Source: Niebla homalea
Lineage: Eukaryota > Ascomycota > Lecanoromycetes > Lecanorales > Ramalinaceae
DNA: 64,000 nt
Direction of reading: 5' to 3'
Assembly: GCA_019925105.1 (NCBI GenBank)
Contig: JAHGAU010000014.1
Span: 1,054,001 to 1,118,000, forward strand
The position numbers and the translations under genes are program-made. Shown piece by piece: positions 1 to 14,330 of the stretch (positions are counted from its first letter, which is position 1; each line of letters starts with the position of its first letter). The notes beneath the pieces were generated by a model, which was not told where the DNA came from, made no database searches, and worked only from the letters and a program-made list of their open reading frames with translations.

Positions 1-131
1 CGCCGGTTTTTACCCTAATATTATAAGTATTAGGTTTTTACGGTTATTAATAAGGCTAAAAGGCCGTATATTAAGGAACGCCGGAATTAGCTTAGCTAGA
101 TCCGTAGTATAAATCAATCAATCAATCAATA
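1..131 (+). mobile_element. 3' end of a Tad1-type LINE (copy 0), enters from the left edge
   Basis: The segment ends with the conserved 3' terminus of the window's LINE family: the block CCGGAATTAGCTTAGCTAGA, then a tetranucleotide tail (ATCA)n. The same terminus is seen in reverse orientation at 1119, 3639 and 22224, and in this orientation at 46464. The 5' part lies outside the window. It is RIP-mutated. The orientation is set by the tail, which marks the 3' end of a non-LTR retrotransposon. Confidence 0.75.
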
Positions 132-1118
132 ATTAAACGGTTTAATTGAATAATTACGACGATAATTTAATATATAATATATTATATTAAGTTATTAAAT
201 AGCTTCTGGGTTTTTACGGTTATATATATTAATTAATTAAGATAAAAGCTTTTATTAATAAAGAGAATAAGCCCGTTTAAGAAGTAAATAAAAATAAAAC
301 TTTTTATTAAAAACGAAAGGACGTTTAAAATACTATATAAAATAAATATACTTAAAGAAATAAAACGATTAAAATTAAATAAAATCGTTATTAATAATAT
401 TTATTTAAGAATTATATTAAGCTTATACTTATATATCTATATATTTTATAAAAAGAATATAAAGGTTATTATAAATTTAAAGGTTTTTAATGAAAAAACA
501 GTAACGTACTTATTATTATAGCTCGTTATTAAAGATATATTACCGGCCTTAAAGCCGATAACCCTTATTAATAATAATGCGGTTTATTATGAAAACAAGT
601 ACGTATCGGACGGGTTAAAAAAACCTAATAAAAATAAGCTTATATTAACTTATATTTACCCGGTTTTTTAAAATAAAAAAGAAAATCGTAATATAAATCT
701 TGTAGATTTTAACCTCCTTTAAGTTAACGATAAGGTCTTTATTTAAATAAAGTAAAATAAGAAAGAAATATTATTAAAAATTTATAAAGTAATAAATAAA
801 ATATTTATTTAAAAAAAGAATTTAAGAGAACTTATTAAAGACCCTGAAAACGTTAAAAATCCTTTAAATCGTAAAAATCGCAATAATAACGGGGCTTTTA
901 ACTTACCTTTATTAAAAAAAAGTAACGTTTTTATTTTACTTAAGGATACTTATAATTTTATCCCTGTTTATTAATAAACGGGTAAAATTTTATTAATACC
1001 GGAATATATTCCGGAAGATAAAATAAATATAAATAACGATATTAATAATAAACTTAAGATTAATTGTTTTTATTAAAGCCGTTATTATTATAATCCTTAC
1101 GTATTTAATATTAATTTT
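132..1118 (+). mobile_element. Left piece of a RIP-degenerate Ty1/copia element (Copia-P), cut by LINE A
   Basis: The piece is AT-rich with essentially no CpA/TpG, and no frame stays open. It is joined logically to 12692-14330, because LINE A sits between them flanked by a 12 bp duplication AATATTAATTTT (1107-1118 and 12680-12691). The right piece carries recognisable copia reverse transcriptase and RNase H, so this piece should be the upstream gag/protease/integrase part on the + strand. No motif is legible here and no 5' LTR was found, so the internal assignment is by context only. Confidence 0.5.
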
Positions 1119-3638
1119 GATTGATTGATTGATTGATTTATACTACGGATCTAGCTAAGCTAATTCCGGCGTTCTTTAATACTCGGCTATTTGGCCTTAT
1201 TAATAACCGTAAAAAACCCGATATTTATAACGTTAAGAATAAAAACCGGTATTTACTTAGTTTTTACTTATATCTTAAGGATTAAAAGCATTTACGGCCG
1301 TTTAAAGAGTAAGAATTTATTTATATGTTTTTTCTAGGAAAATTTATAATATTATAATTAAATTTATTTAAAAGTTACTTTTAAACTTATTATTCTTCCG
1401 TTACTTTACGGGTTTATTTAATATTAAAGTTTTAAAATTCCGATTATATTATTAAATATCCTTATTAATATATATATTATTATTATTTTATTTATATAAT
1501 TTTACCGACCAATATAATATCGCTTTTTATACCGTTTTAATATTTATAGCCCCTTTAGCCCCTTATTAAGTATAGTTTTCCTGCCGCTATTTTTTACCCT
1601 TAAGTTAACGGTGAGGTTTCTTAATTAAGTTTTTAATTATTTTATTTATTTCTTTAATTAAGTTAAATTATAATAATAAGCCTATAATTATTATAAATTT
1701 AACGGCCGCCTTAATACCCTTTTTATTAATAAGTATTTAACGATAATTATTAATTTTTACCTTTTTAATTAATCCCGGTTTACGCCCCTTAAATAATAAA
1801 TAAAAAATTAATACGTATATAACGTCCTGCTTTTACTATTTATATTTATAATTAACGCTAATTTAATTACCGGTATATATAATAAAAAGGAAATAAGTTA
1901 AGCCGTTTTTATTTATTTAAAGTTAAATTATTAACGTATTATTACTTTTCCTTATAATCTTATAACGTTAAAAATACTTATTAATAACCTCGTCGTTATT
2001 TAGCGCCGGATATTATTATCCTTAAAGGATTAATTCTTTATATTTACGTTAATACTTTATTTATTTCTTTATAATTTATAAGGTAATTATTATTAACTTC
2101 GCCCTTATAGTTTTTTTCTTTTCCGTTGTTTTTACTTTAAATAAGAGTTTATATACTTTTACGTTAACTTCTTAAACGTAAATTAGGTCGACTTCTTTTT
2201 TAACTTATTTTAATTTAATTTCTATAAAGATAAATACCGTTTTTTTACGCTTTTTTATTTAAGGTTTTTTATAGTTTTAATAAATACGTTCGTTTCCTAC
2301 TAGCGTAATTAAGTTTATACCCTTTTTAAGCCTCGTTTAAGTAATTATTTAATTTAAGGTTAGCTTTATTAATAATATAAAGATTTCGGATTCTAATACC
2401 GGGATAAAAGTTACTTTATATACTTTATTTATTATTTTTAAGTATTAATTTTAAACCTTTTATAATTACCGGACGGGCTTTTTCTTATATTTAAGTGTAT
2501 TTTTAAGTATATATTAAATAGTTATTACGTACGTTATCGTAAACTTTATAATTACTTAATAAACGGTTTTAGCCTTCTATAAAATAGCTCCTTACGTTAA
2601 CGCCGTAAAATAAATAAAGCCTTTTTTTTATAAAATTATTTTCTTTTAAACTTTTTTTATATAGTCCTTTTAATCCAATTTCTTATTAATTTATAAATTA
2701 AGTACTTTAATATTAACTTCCGGTTTTATTATTATATTATTTAAATTTATTATAATTATTATATCGTATAACTTTAAGCTCCTTATTATATAAATAAACT
2801 TATATTTATACGGGGCGAATTAAGCCCTATATATTTTTATTTATTATAAATAGACTTTATAGGCTTATTTTAACTTTAAATAATTTATATAAGTAGATAT
2901 ATTATAAATTAAAAGGTAAATATTATTAATAAAGCTTTTTATTTAAACCTTTTATTTTAACTTTATTAAGTTTTTTATAAGCGGGCTATTAAAGAATAAG
3001 AATAAAATTAAAGAAATAAGTAATCTTTAAGGAATCTTTATTATTATAGGTTTTATTATATTTATTTTTTATTTTAAGCTGATTAATATCGCTTAATTAC
3101 TTAAGAAACTTTTTATTTAATTTATAAAGAAAAGTAAAATCCTTTTTTTCCGTAAATTATATAATAACCTTTAATAATTTACTTTATTAAATACCTTTAT
3201 AATATTTAAGGAAAGAAGACTTATAACGTACTTTTTCTTATAATTTTATACCGTATATATATTATTAATTAAGCCTTTAAGAACCGTCTCTATTAATTAT
3301 TTTCTTCTTGCTTTTATTTATTAATTAAAGAATAACCTATACCCTTTTACGTAATTACTTAAGATCTTTACGATTACCGTTTTTAAAGCCTTCCTTAACG
3401 TATAAAGGAGTATTATAGGTCTATATAATTTTACCTCCGAGTAATTTAACTTAACCAGTTTCTTAAGGATAATTATTTTAATTTCCTTAAATTTATAAAA
3501 ATAATATCTTATATTAAAATAGGTTTAAAATAAATAAATAAAGACTTTTTTAAATAATAATATTATTATAAATAAGAATTTATTTAATATATTATTAAGT
3601 CCGGGGGCTTTATTTTTTTTTAATTTATTAATTATTTT
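1119..3638 (-). mobile_element. LINE A, 3' portion (Tad1-type non-LTR retrotransposon)
   Basis: This is the 3' half of a full-length LINE read on the - strand. It starts, in element terms at its end, with a (GATT)n tail at 1119-1138. It is colinear with 3639-6150 of LINE B and with LINE C. LINE A is interrupted by LINE B, which is flanked by a 13 bp duplication TATTAATTATTTT (3626-3638 and 9420-9432). The remainder of LINE A is 9433-12679. The total without the insert is about 5.77 kb. It is fully RIP-degenerate with many in-frame stops. ORF2 C-terminal coding is recognisable only by alignment to LINE B. Confidence 0.8.
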
Positions 3639-6600
3639 GATTGATTGATTGATTGATTTATACTACGGATCTAGCTAAGTTAATTCCGGCGTTCCCTAAT
3701 ACTCAGCTATTTAACCTTACTGGTAACCGTAAAAAACCCGATATCCATAACGTTAAAAATAAAAACCAGTATTTACCTAGCCTTTACTTATGTTTTAAGG
3801 GCTAAGAACATTTACGGTTATTTAAAGAGTAGGAATTTATTTATATGTCTTTTCTAAGAAAACCTATAATATTATAACTGAATTTACTTAAGGGTTACCT
3901 TTAAACTTATTGCTCTTCCGTTATTTTATAAATTTATTTAATATTAAAATTTCAGAATTCCGATTATATTATTAAATATCCTTATTAATATATATATTAT
4001 TATTATTTTATTTATACGATTTTACTGACCGATATAGTATCGTTTTTTACGCCGCCCCGGTATTTATAGCCCCCTTAGTCCCCTATTGGGTACAATTTTC
4101 TTATTATTACTTTTTACCCCCGGGTTAATAGCGAAATTTCTTAATTAAATCCTCGATTATTTTCTTTATTTCTTTAATTAAATTAAACTATAATAATAAG
4201 CCTGTAATTATTATAAATTTAACGGCCGCTTTAATACCCTTTTTATTAATAAGTATTTAATAATAATTATTAATCCCTGCTTTTTTAATTAATCTTAATT
4301 TAAACTCCTTAAATAATAAATAGAAAATTAATATATATACGGTATTTTACTTTTATTATTTATATTCGTAATTAACGTTAATCCGGTTACCGGTATATAT
4401 AATAAAAAGGAAATAGGTTAAGCCGTTTTTATTTATCCGGAGTTAAATTATTAATATATTATCGCTTTTCCTTATAATCCCGTAACGTTAAAGATATTTA
4501 TTAATAATTTTATTATTATTTAACGCCGGGTACCGTCGCCCTTAAGGGATTAATTCTTTATATTTATATTAACGTTTTATTTATTTCTTTATAATTTATA
4601 AGGTAATCGCCGTTAACTTTGTTTTTATAATTTTTTTCTTTTCCGCCGTTTTCGTTTTAAGTAAAAGTTTATATACTCCTATATTAGCTTTTTAAACGTA
4701 AGTTAAATTAATTTTTTTTTAATTTATTTTAATTTAACTTCCGTAAAGGGGGTAAATACCATTTTTCTGCGCTTTCTTATTTAAAGTTTTTTATAGTTCT
4801 GGTAAATACGTTTATTTCCTATTAACGTAATTAAGTTCGTACCTTTTTTAAGTTTTATTTAAGCGATTATTTAATTTAAGGTTAGCTTTATTAATAATAT
4901 AAAGACCTCGGATTTTAATATCGGGATAAAAGTCGCTTTATATACTTTATTTATTATTCTTAAATATTAATTTTAAACCTTCTATAGTTACCGGACGGGC
5001 TTTTTCTTATATTTAAGCGTACCTTCGGATACGTATTAAATAACCGCTATATATATTATCGCAGGCTTTATAATTGCCTGGTAAACGGTTCTAGCCTTCT
5101 ATAAGGTAGTTCTTTACGTTAATACCGTAAAATAAGTAAGGCCCCTTTCTTATGAAATTATTTTCTTTTAAACCTTTTTTATGTAATCCTTTTAATCCAG
5201 TTTCTTATTAACCTATAAGTTAAGTACTTTAATATTAACTTCCGGTTTTATTATTATATTATTTAAGTTTACTATAGTTATTATATTATATAGCTTTGGG
5301 CTTTTTATTATATAAATAAGCTTATATTTATATAAAATGAATTAAGCTTTATATATCTTTACTTATTATAAGTAGACTTTATAAGCTTATTTTAACTTTA
5401 AATAGTTTATATAAATAGATATATTATAAGTTAAAAGGTAAATATTATTAATAAAGTCCTTTATTTAAACCTTTTATTTTAGCTTTATTAAGTCTTTGAT
5501 AAATAAACCGTTAAAGAATAAAAATAAGATTAAAAAGATAAGTAACCCTTAGGGAATCCTTATTATCGCGGGCTTTATTGTATTTATCTTTTATCTTAGG
5601 TTAATTAACGTTATTTAATTACTTAAGAAACTTTTTATTTAATTTATAAAGAAAAATAAGACCCTTTTTTTCTATAAATTATATAGTAACCTTTAATGGT
5701 TTACCTTATTAAACGCCTTTATAATATTTAAAAAAAAAAGACTTACGATATACTTCTTCCTATAGTTTTATACCGTATATACGCTATTAATTAAGCCTTT
5801 AAGAGCCGTTTCCGTTAATTATTTTTTTCTTACCCTTATTTATTAATCGGGGAGTAACTTATACCCTTTTACGTAGTTACTTAGGATCTTCGTAACTATT
5901 ATCTTTAAAGCCTTTTTTAACATATAAAAAAATATTATAGGTTTATATAACTTTATTTTTAAGTAATTTAATTTAATTAATTTCTTAAGGATAATCGTTT
6001 TAATTTCCTTAAATTTACGGGGGTAATATTTTATATTAAGGTAAACTTAAAATAAGTAAGTAAAGATTTCTTTAAATAATAACGTTATTATAAATAAAAA
6101 CCTATTTAATATACCGTTAAATCTGGGGGCCTTATCCTTTTTTAATTTATTAATCGTTTTAATTATTATTTCTTAAGTTATTATTTTACTTATTATTATT
6201 AATTTAGGATATACTATGCTATTAATATTTACTAGGTTAACTTCCGGTAATAAGGGAAAGAACGCTTTTTTAAGAGCCTTAATTTTACCGTTAAAGGTAT
6301 TTATTATTATACCGTCTAATCTTTTTAAGGGTAAAAACTTAAGAATAAATTTAGGTTTCTTATTTTATTCTTTATTATATTTTATTAACTTTCAGATATT
6401 ATAAAAGGAAACCGTTAAATTATATATTATAGCCCGGAAGTATATTTACTTAACCTTCTAAATAATTCTTTCCTTTTTTTCTTAAGCTTCTTTTAACCGT
6501 TAAAGCGTTTCTTAATTTTTATATTTAATAACTTATTTTATAAGCGCTTTTATTTTTATAATTATTTTTATATATTTTTTATTTTAATAAATTTTAACTT

Positions 6601-9419
6601 TTTAAAATAACTTTATTATTAAGATTATAATATTAATTATTTTATTTAAAATTTTTATTACCCGCTTTATAAAATGGTTAATTTATTCTTTATTATTAAG
6701 TTAAAGATATTTTACTAATTAAAATATTATTTTTACCGTTTTTATTAATATTTTAACTTCCTTAACCGTTTTTTATACTTATTTAAATAATAAAAACGGA
6801 GTTATATTAATAAATTAATTTAAGGTTATTTATATTAAGACGTAATTTAAACCGTATTTTAGGTCCTTTTAAGGTTTATATATTATAATTAAGTTAATAA
6901 TATTTTCCAAGTTAAATATTAAGTTAATTATAATTTTAAGTTTATAACTTTCTTATATAATAATTTTTTTTAATATTAATAACGTAAAATTAAATTATAT
7001 AATAATTATTAATAGTTCCTTAAATTTAATATAATTAATTATATAACCGTCTTCGTTTTATTAAATATAATAAAGATTAAAATCTTTTATTAAGAAGTAT
7101 TTATTGGGTATAATTAAAATATTTTTAAGTAATAAGATCGTAAAAAGTCCCTTTTTATTAATTAATAACGGATTATATATATTATAAATATTTAAGGTAC
7201 CCTTAATATCCCCCTTTTATACGATCCGGAGTATATATAGGTTTTTTCCGTAATAAATAACGTTTTAATTATTTATATTTAATTTTTTATTAATAAAGAA
7301 ATATATTTATATTATTTTATTACTTTTAAAGGTTAAGTAAAAATTATCTTCCGGGTTAATTAAAAAGTAAGTATATAGATTATATAACGGCTTTTATATT
7401 ATTATAATATTAATATCCTTTATTTTCTTAAATCTGAATATTAATATTATAATTTTAATTACTTCCTTACGTACGTTATATTATATTACCCTTAAAAGCG
7501 TAAATATATTAAATATTAATATCCGTTGGGCTCTTTTTATTAACTTTTATTTATATAAACGGTTTCTTTTTAAGGTTAAGCGTTATTTATTTTAATCTTT
7601 TTATTATAATAATAATCCCGGTTAAGCGGCCGGCCTTAAAGGTTAATATTATTATAAGTTTCTTCTTTTTTATATTATTAATTACCGCGTTTTACCTTTC
7701 TTTATTTAATAAGTTTTATTTATATTTTAAGATTATCTTTAATTATTTTACCGGTCTAAGTTTATATAAGTTATAGCGTTAAATTTTAACCGTTATCTTA
7801 ATTTTTTTACGTTAAATTTCCTTTATTCTTATCGTATACCGTAAATTTTACGTTAAGTAATTATTATTATTATATATTACGTATTTTAACGCGTTTTTCA
7901 TTAAGTTTTTTATTATTAAGTTAACGTATTTATACGTATTATACCCTTTAATATATATTACGTACTTCATACTATTAAGGTACTTCGTAATAATATATTT
8001 ATACCCTTAATATTTAAAGTATTAATAAATATTTATTACCCGGTTTTAAGGTTTTATTAACTTAAAAAACCTATCTTTTATTATCCCTTTATTAAGGATA
8101 TTATTATATATCCTTATTAACGTTACGCTTAAAATAACCGTAAAATATCTTTTTATATAATTAAAGGCGTTTAGCCTTTTTATTATAACGGGGAGGTTAT
8201 AATTAACGATCTTTAACCTAAAATAAAGGACTATATTCTCCTTTTTTATCTGCCTTAAAATAACTTCTCCTTTTTCCCCGTAAACCTTATTAAATATATC
8301 CCGTTTATTATAATAACGAAGGATTACCTTAATACCTTTACTATTTTATATCCCTTTTTACTGGCCTATCCTTTTGATTTCTTTAGCCCTTCCTTTATTT
8401 TTAATAAGGCTATATTAAGGAGGATATTTCCGTTTTATAGTTTACGTACCGTAATAATTTATTCTATTAATAGTTTTTTTATTACCTTAAACGTTTTTAT
8501 TAATTATAACGGATTTACTTTTACCGTTATATTCCTCTTCTCTTTACTTAATAATCGTATAATTATTATCCTTATTTTCTTTAACGTTATTATTTTTTCT
8601 TCCGCTTTTACCTTTTTTATTATTAACGTTAACGCCGCTTTTACGGCCCTTATTACCTAGCTTATCCCTGTTCTTTTCCTTAAAGTTTTTTCCGTCGCTT
8701 TTTTATTTTATACGTATCTTTTCTGTTTTTTTTCGTTTCTATCCGCCGGCGTTTTTATTACCGCCCTTTAAGCTCCGCATAACTTTTTTAATTCCCTTAA
8801 ATTTTTCCCCGTTTTTACGTAAAAGTCTTTTATCCCTTATAGCCCGATTTATAATATTGGTTAAATCTTTAACGTAATATTTTTTTATATAATTATAAAG
8901 AAACCTTTTAACGTTTTTACCGCTTTTTCCCTTTTTACTTCTCCTTTACGTATTTAATAACCGCCTCTTTTTATAATTTATTCTTATTTATCTAATATTT
9001 CTTTATCTTTATTTAGCTTTTTTTTAGTTTATATATATTTAATAAGGCCTTTTACGCCTCCGCTTATCCCCTATCCGTTCCCGTATACCGTTTACGTTCC
9101 CTCCGCCCTTTATTTATTACCTTTTATAATAATACCTTTACGCGTTATACGCGTCCCTTTACGTATATTTTATTAACTATAAACTCCCTATTCGATTTAA
9201 GGCCGTTCCATCTCGTGTTTATCGCGTTATTTATATGACTTATTACCGTTCCTATTAACCTAAGCCATTTACCCTTCCTCCCCTTTTACCTTTATTATTA
9301 TTCCGCTTCTGCCTATCGTATTTAAAATATTATTTTCACTATTACTTAAGCTATGTACGCGTGTATCGTTTCTGACCTCTGGGGTCCCGTTGTTCGTCGC
9401 CATTTCTAACTTTTAATAA
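3639..9419 (-). mobile_element. LINE B, full-length Tad1-type LINE nested inside LINE A
   Basis: A 5.78 kb element on the - strand with a 13 bp target-site duplication (3626-3638 / 9420-9432). Its 3' end carries the (GATT)n tail at 3639-3658. Its 5' end lies at an ATG at 9403 (- strand) that opens a reading frame beginning MATNNGTPEVRND and closed by a RIP-type stop after 44 codons (ORF1). Near 5,000-5,100 the - strand encodes a degraded post-RT motif of the type KPAI-Y-----Y-PEG typical of Tad1-like ORF2. The 5' 50-200 bp keep CpA/TpG, whereas the body does not. No intact ORF remains, so the copy is non-autonomous. Confidence 0.85.
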
Positions 9420-9432
9420 TATTAATTATTTT

Positions 9433-12400
9433 AATTATTATCTTTTAAGTTATTATTTTACTTATTATTATTAATTTAAGATATATTATATTATTAATAT
9501 TTATTAAGTTAACTTCCAATAATAAGGGAAAGAACGCCTTTTTAAGAGCCTTAATTTTGCCGTTAAAAGTATTTATTACCGTATTATTTAATCTTTTTAA
9601 GGGTAAAAACTTAAGGATAAATTTAAGTTTTTTATTTTATTCTTTACCGTATTTTATTAACTTTTAAATATTATAAAAAGAAACCGTTAAGTTATATATT
9701 ATAGCCCGGAAGTATATTTACTTAACCTTCCGGATAATTTTTTTTTTTCCTTTTAAGTTTTTTTTAACCGCTAAAGCGTTTCCCGGTTTTTATATTTAAT
9801 AATTTACTTTATAAGCGTTTTTACTTTTATAATTACCTTTATATATTTTTTATTTTAATAAATTTTAACTTTTTAAAACGGCTTTATTATTAAGATTATA
9901 ACGTTAATTATTTTATTTAAAACCTTTATTACCCGTTTTATAAAACGGTTAACTTATTCCTTATTATTAAGCCGGGGAAGCTTTATTAATTGGAATATTA
10001 TTTTTATTATTTTTATTAATATTTTAACTTTTTTAACCGTTTTTTACGTTTATTTAAATAATAAAAACGGAGTTACGTTAATAAATTAATTTAAAATCAT
10101 TTATATTAAAACGTAATTTAAACCGTATTTTAAGTTCCTTTAAGGTCCGTATATTATAATTAAATTAATAATATTTTTTAAGTTAAATATTAAATTAATT
10201 ATAGTTTTAAGTTTATAACTTTCTTATATAATAGCCTTTTTTAACGTTAATAATATAAAATTAAACTATATAATAATTATTAATAATTCCTTAAATTTAA
10301 TATAATTAATCGTATAACCGTCCTTATTTTATTAAACGTAATAAAGATTAAAGTTTTTTATTAAGAAGTATTTATTAAATATAATTATAATATCCTTAAA
10401 TAATAAAATTATAAAAAATTTCTTCTTATTAATCAATAACGGATTATACGTATTATAAATATTTAAAATACCCTTAATATCCTTTTTTTATAGAATCCGG
10501 AATATATATAGGTTCCTTCCGTAATAAATAACGTCTTAATTATTTATATTTAACTTTTTATTAATAAAGAAATATATCCGTATTATCTTATTATTTTTAA
10601 AGGTTAAATAAAAATTATTTCTTAAATTAATTAAAAAATAAATATATAAATTATATAATAACTCTTATATCGCTATAATATCGATATTTTTTACTTTTTT
10701 AAATCTAAATATTAATATTATAACTTTAATTACTTCCTTATATACGTTATATTATATTACTTTTAAGAACGTAAATATATTAAATATTAATATTTATTAA
10801 GCTTTTTTATTAATTTTTATTTATATAAATAATCTCTTTTTAAGGTTAAATATTATTTATTTTAATCTTTTTATTATAATAATAATTCCGGTTAAATAAT
10901 TAATTTTAAGGGTTAATATTATTATAAGCTTCCTTTTCTTTATATTATTAATTATTATATTTTACCCTTCCCCGTTTAATAAGCTCCGTTTATATTTTAA
11001 GACCGTCTTTAATTACTTTATTAATCCAGGTTTATATAAGTTATAGCGTTAAATTTTAATTATTATCCTAGTCTTTTTACGTTAGGTCTCCTTCGTTTTT
11101 ACCGTATACCGTAAGTTTTACGTTAAATAACTATTATTATTATACGTTATATATTTTAATACGTTCTTTATTAAGCCCTTTCTTATTAAGTTAATATATT
11201 TATATATATTATACTTTTTAATATATATTACGTACTTTATATTATTAAGGTACTTTATAATAATATATCCGTATCTTTAATATTTAAAATATTAATAAAT
11301 ATCCGCTGCCCGGTTTTAAGGTCTTATTAATTTAAAAAACTTACCCTTTATTACCTTTTTATTAAAGATATTATTATATATTTTTATTAACGTTACACTT
11401 AAAATAATTATAGAATATCTCTTTATATAATTAAAGGCGTTTAACCTTTTTATTATAAAAAGGAAACTATAATTAACGATTTCCAGCCTAAGGTAAAGGA
11501 CCGTATTCTCCCTTTTTATCCGCCTTAAAGTAATTTTCCCTTCCTTCCCCGTAAATTTTATTAAATATATCCTATTTACCGTAATAATAAAGGATTGTTT
11601 TAATATTTTTACCGTTTTATATCCCTTTTTACCGGCTTATCTTTTTAATTTTTTAACCCCTTTTTTACCTTTAATAAGGTTATATTAAGGAAGATATTTC
11701 CGCTTTATAATTTACGTATTATAATAATTTATTTTATTAATAATTCTTCCGTTATTTTAAACGCCTTTATTAATTATAACGGGTTCACCTTTATTATTAT
11801 ATTCTTTTTCTCCTTATTTAATAATTATACGGTTATTATCCTCGTTTTCCTTAATACCGCCATTTTCTCCCCCGCTTTTACCTTTTTTATTATTAATATT
11901 AACGTTGTCTTTATAGCTTTTATTATTTAACTTATCCCCGCTCCCTTCCTTAAAGTTTCCCCCGTTATTCCCTCGCTTTATATATATTTTCTTTATCTTT
12001 TTTTACCTTTATTTACCGGCGCTTTTATTATTATCCTTTAAGCTCCGCGTAGCCTTTTTAACTCCCTTAAACTTCTCCCTATATTTATATAAAAGTTTCT
12101 TATTCTTTATAACCTGATTTATAATATCGGCCAGGTCTTTAACGTAATATTCTTTTATATAATTATAAGGAAGCCTTTTAACGCCTTTATTATTTCCTTT
12201 TTTTTTACTTTTCCTTTATATATTTAATAGTTACCTTTTTTTATAACCTATTTTTATCTACCTAATATCTCCCTATTTTTACTTAGCTTTTTCTTAATTT
12301 ATATATATTTAATAAAGCCTTTTATACCTCCGTTTACCCCCTATTTATCCTTACGTACCGTCCTTATCCCCTTTACTTTTTATTTATTACCTTTTATAAT

Positions 12401-12679
12401 AATACCTTTATATATTATACGCGTCCCTTTATACGTATCTTATTAATTATAAGCTCCCTATTTAATTTAAGGCTTTTTTATCTTATATTTATCGCGTTAT
12501 TTATACGACTTATTACCGTTCCTATTAACCTAGGCCGTTTACCCTTCCTCCTTTTTTACCTTTATTATTATTCCGCTTCCGCTTATCGTATTTAAGGTAT
12601 TATCCTTACTGTTACTTAAGCTATAAACGCGTGTATCGTTTCTGACCTCTAGGGTCCCGTTGTTCGTCGCCATCATTTG
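9433..12679 (-). mobile_element. LINE A, 5' portion
   Basis: This is the continuation of LINE A to the right of LINE B. It repeats LINE B from about 6150 to its 5' end. The 5' terminus again has the unmutated block ending in the ORF1 ATG (12673, - strand), followed only by a few bases (about 6) before the right copy of the 12 bp duplication at 12680-12691. Everything internal is RIP-mutated. Confidence 0.8.
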
Positions 12680-12691
12680 AATATTAATTTT

Positions 12692-14330
12692 AATAATATT
12701 ATTTTTATCGTTACGGTTTATATTAATTTATTTATTTATTAATAAGCTAGAAATTTTTTAAATTAATTTAAATAACTTAAAATTATTAATAAAGAGATTA
12801 TAAGTTTATTATTAAATAAAACTTAAAAGTTTATAAATAAATTAAAAAACTATAGGCTTATTAACTTTAAATAAGTATTTAAAAAAAAGTTTTTTACTTT
12901 AAACTTTATTAATAAATATAAAATAAAACTTATTATAAAAGGCTTTACTTAAAAGTAAAATATTAACTATAAGGAAACCTTTTTATTTACTTTAAAATAC
13001 AAATTATTCCGTTTACTTTTAATACTTACGTTTATTTATAGACTTTAACTATGGTTCTTAAACGTTATTACCGCGTACTTAAACGGTAATTTAAATAAAA
13101 AGATCTATATAAGTATTCCTAAAGGTATTTTAATAACTTAATAAAATACCGGTAAATACCTCCGTCTACTTAGAGGCCTTTATAGGTTTAAATAGTTAAA
13201 AAGGATTTAAATTAAGAAATTTCAATTATAACTTTATAAATTTAATTTTATTTTTATTTAAGTTAATTTATACGTATTTATTAAAAAATTTAATAAAAAA
13301 ACGTATTTAATAGCCCTTTATATTAACGATATCGTTATTATTATAAAAAGCTTGAAAATCTATAAGTAAATAAAAAATTATTTAACTTTAATATTTAAGC
13401 TTACCGAAAAAGGCTTATTAAAAGTAATCCTTAAGATATAAGTATTCCAAAATAACGATATTATTGCTATAAATTAAATAAATTACGTTATTAACGTCCT
13501 TAAAAAATATTATATAATAAACTATAATAATATTAATATTTTAATAAATAAATATAAGAGTATATAAATAACCCAATTTAATAAATAATAAATAAATCAA
13601 TATATTTATTAATAATTTCTCGGTAAGCTTATATTCCTTTAAATCATTGTCCGTTTAAATTTAATTTTTTTAATTTTAAAGTTAAGTTAATTTTATAATA
13701 ACTTTATTATTTAATATTAAAATTATTTAATATAAATACTTAAATACTTAAAAAGTATATTAAGTTTAAACTTATACTTTTAATATAACGGCGGATTACT
13801 TAAATACTTTATAAATATTACGTTTATTAATAATAAAAATAATAAGAAATTATTATATAACTTTATAATATTAAATACCGGTATAATATATATATAATAT
13901 ATTCGGAAATAACGTATTATTATTACCTTTATTATAAAAGCTAAATATATAGCTTTTTCTGAAGGATATAAAATAAATATTTAATTTATAAAATAAATTA
14001 ATAAGACCGGATTCTTTAAAAATTATAAGCTTATCGTTTTATTTAATAATAATAATAATAATATTTTTTAATTAAAAACCCGGAGAATTACTTACGGATT
14101 AAGTATATTGACGTTTAATATTACTTTATTTAAAAAAAAGGTATAAAAAAGCCTTATTTTAATAAAATATATTAATATTAAAAATTAACTTATAAATATT
14201 ATAATAAAATCTTTATTAAAATAACTTTTTAAAATAAATTAATTAAAGCTTAAATTATATTTAATAAGTTAATAGCGGTATTACCGTTATAAATTCATTA
14301 TAGTTTTAAAGAAGGAGTAATATACGGGGG
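12692..14330 (+). pseudogene. RIP-degenerate copia reverse transcriptase and RNase H (Copia-P pol)
   Basis: Read on the + strand, with stops treated as mutated codons, the segment follows the Ty1/copia order. The conserved RT block contains a TAYLNGNL motif near 13,065 and R-LRGLYR-K near 13,170. The catalytic box is YIND (YVDD in active enzymes) at 13319-13330. RNase H carries AKYIAFSEG, the degraded AEY-ALSE motif, near 13939-13965. A purine-rich tract (AAAGAAGGAG...ACGGGGGTA) at 14307-14330 looks like the polypurine tract. The D-to-N and E-to-K changes are the expected RIP outcome. No protein can be made. Confidence 0.8.

Noticed and set aside
1119..1175. The inverted copies of the (GATT)n / CTAGCTAAGC block at 62-131 and 1119-1175 look like terminal inverted repeats of a DNA transposon.
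   Set aside because: The block is a LINE 3' end present in both orientations by separate insertions. The other end of each full-length copy is a different sequence at the ORF1 ATG, and each copy has its own 11-13 bp target duplication.
6216..6404. 62-codon + strand ORF.
   Set aside because: It lies antisense within LINE B, where the equivalent sequences in LINEs A and C have stops. It is a chance frame in RIP-mutated DNA.
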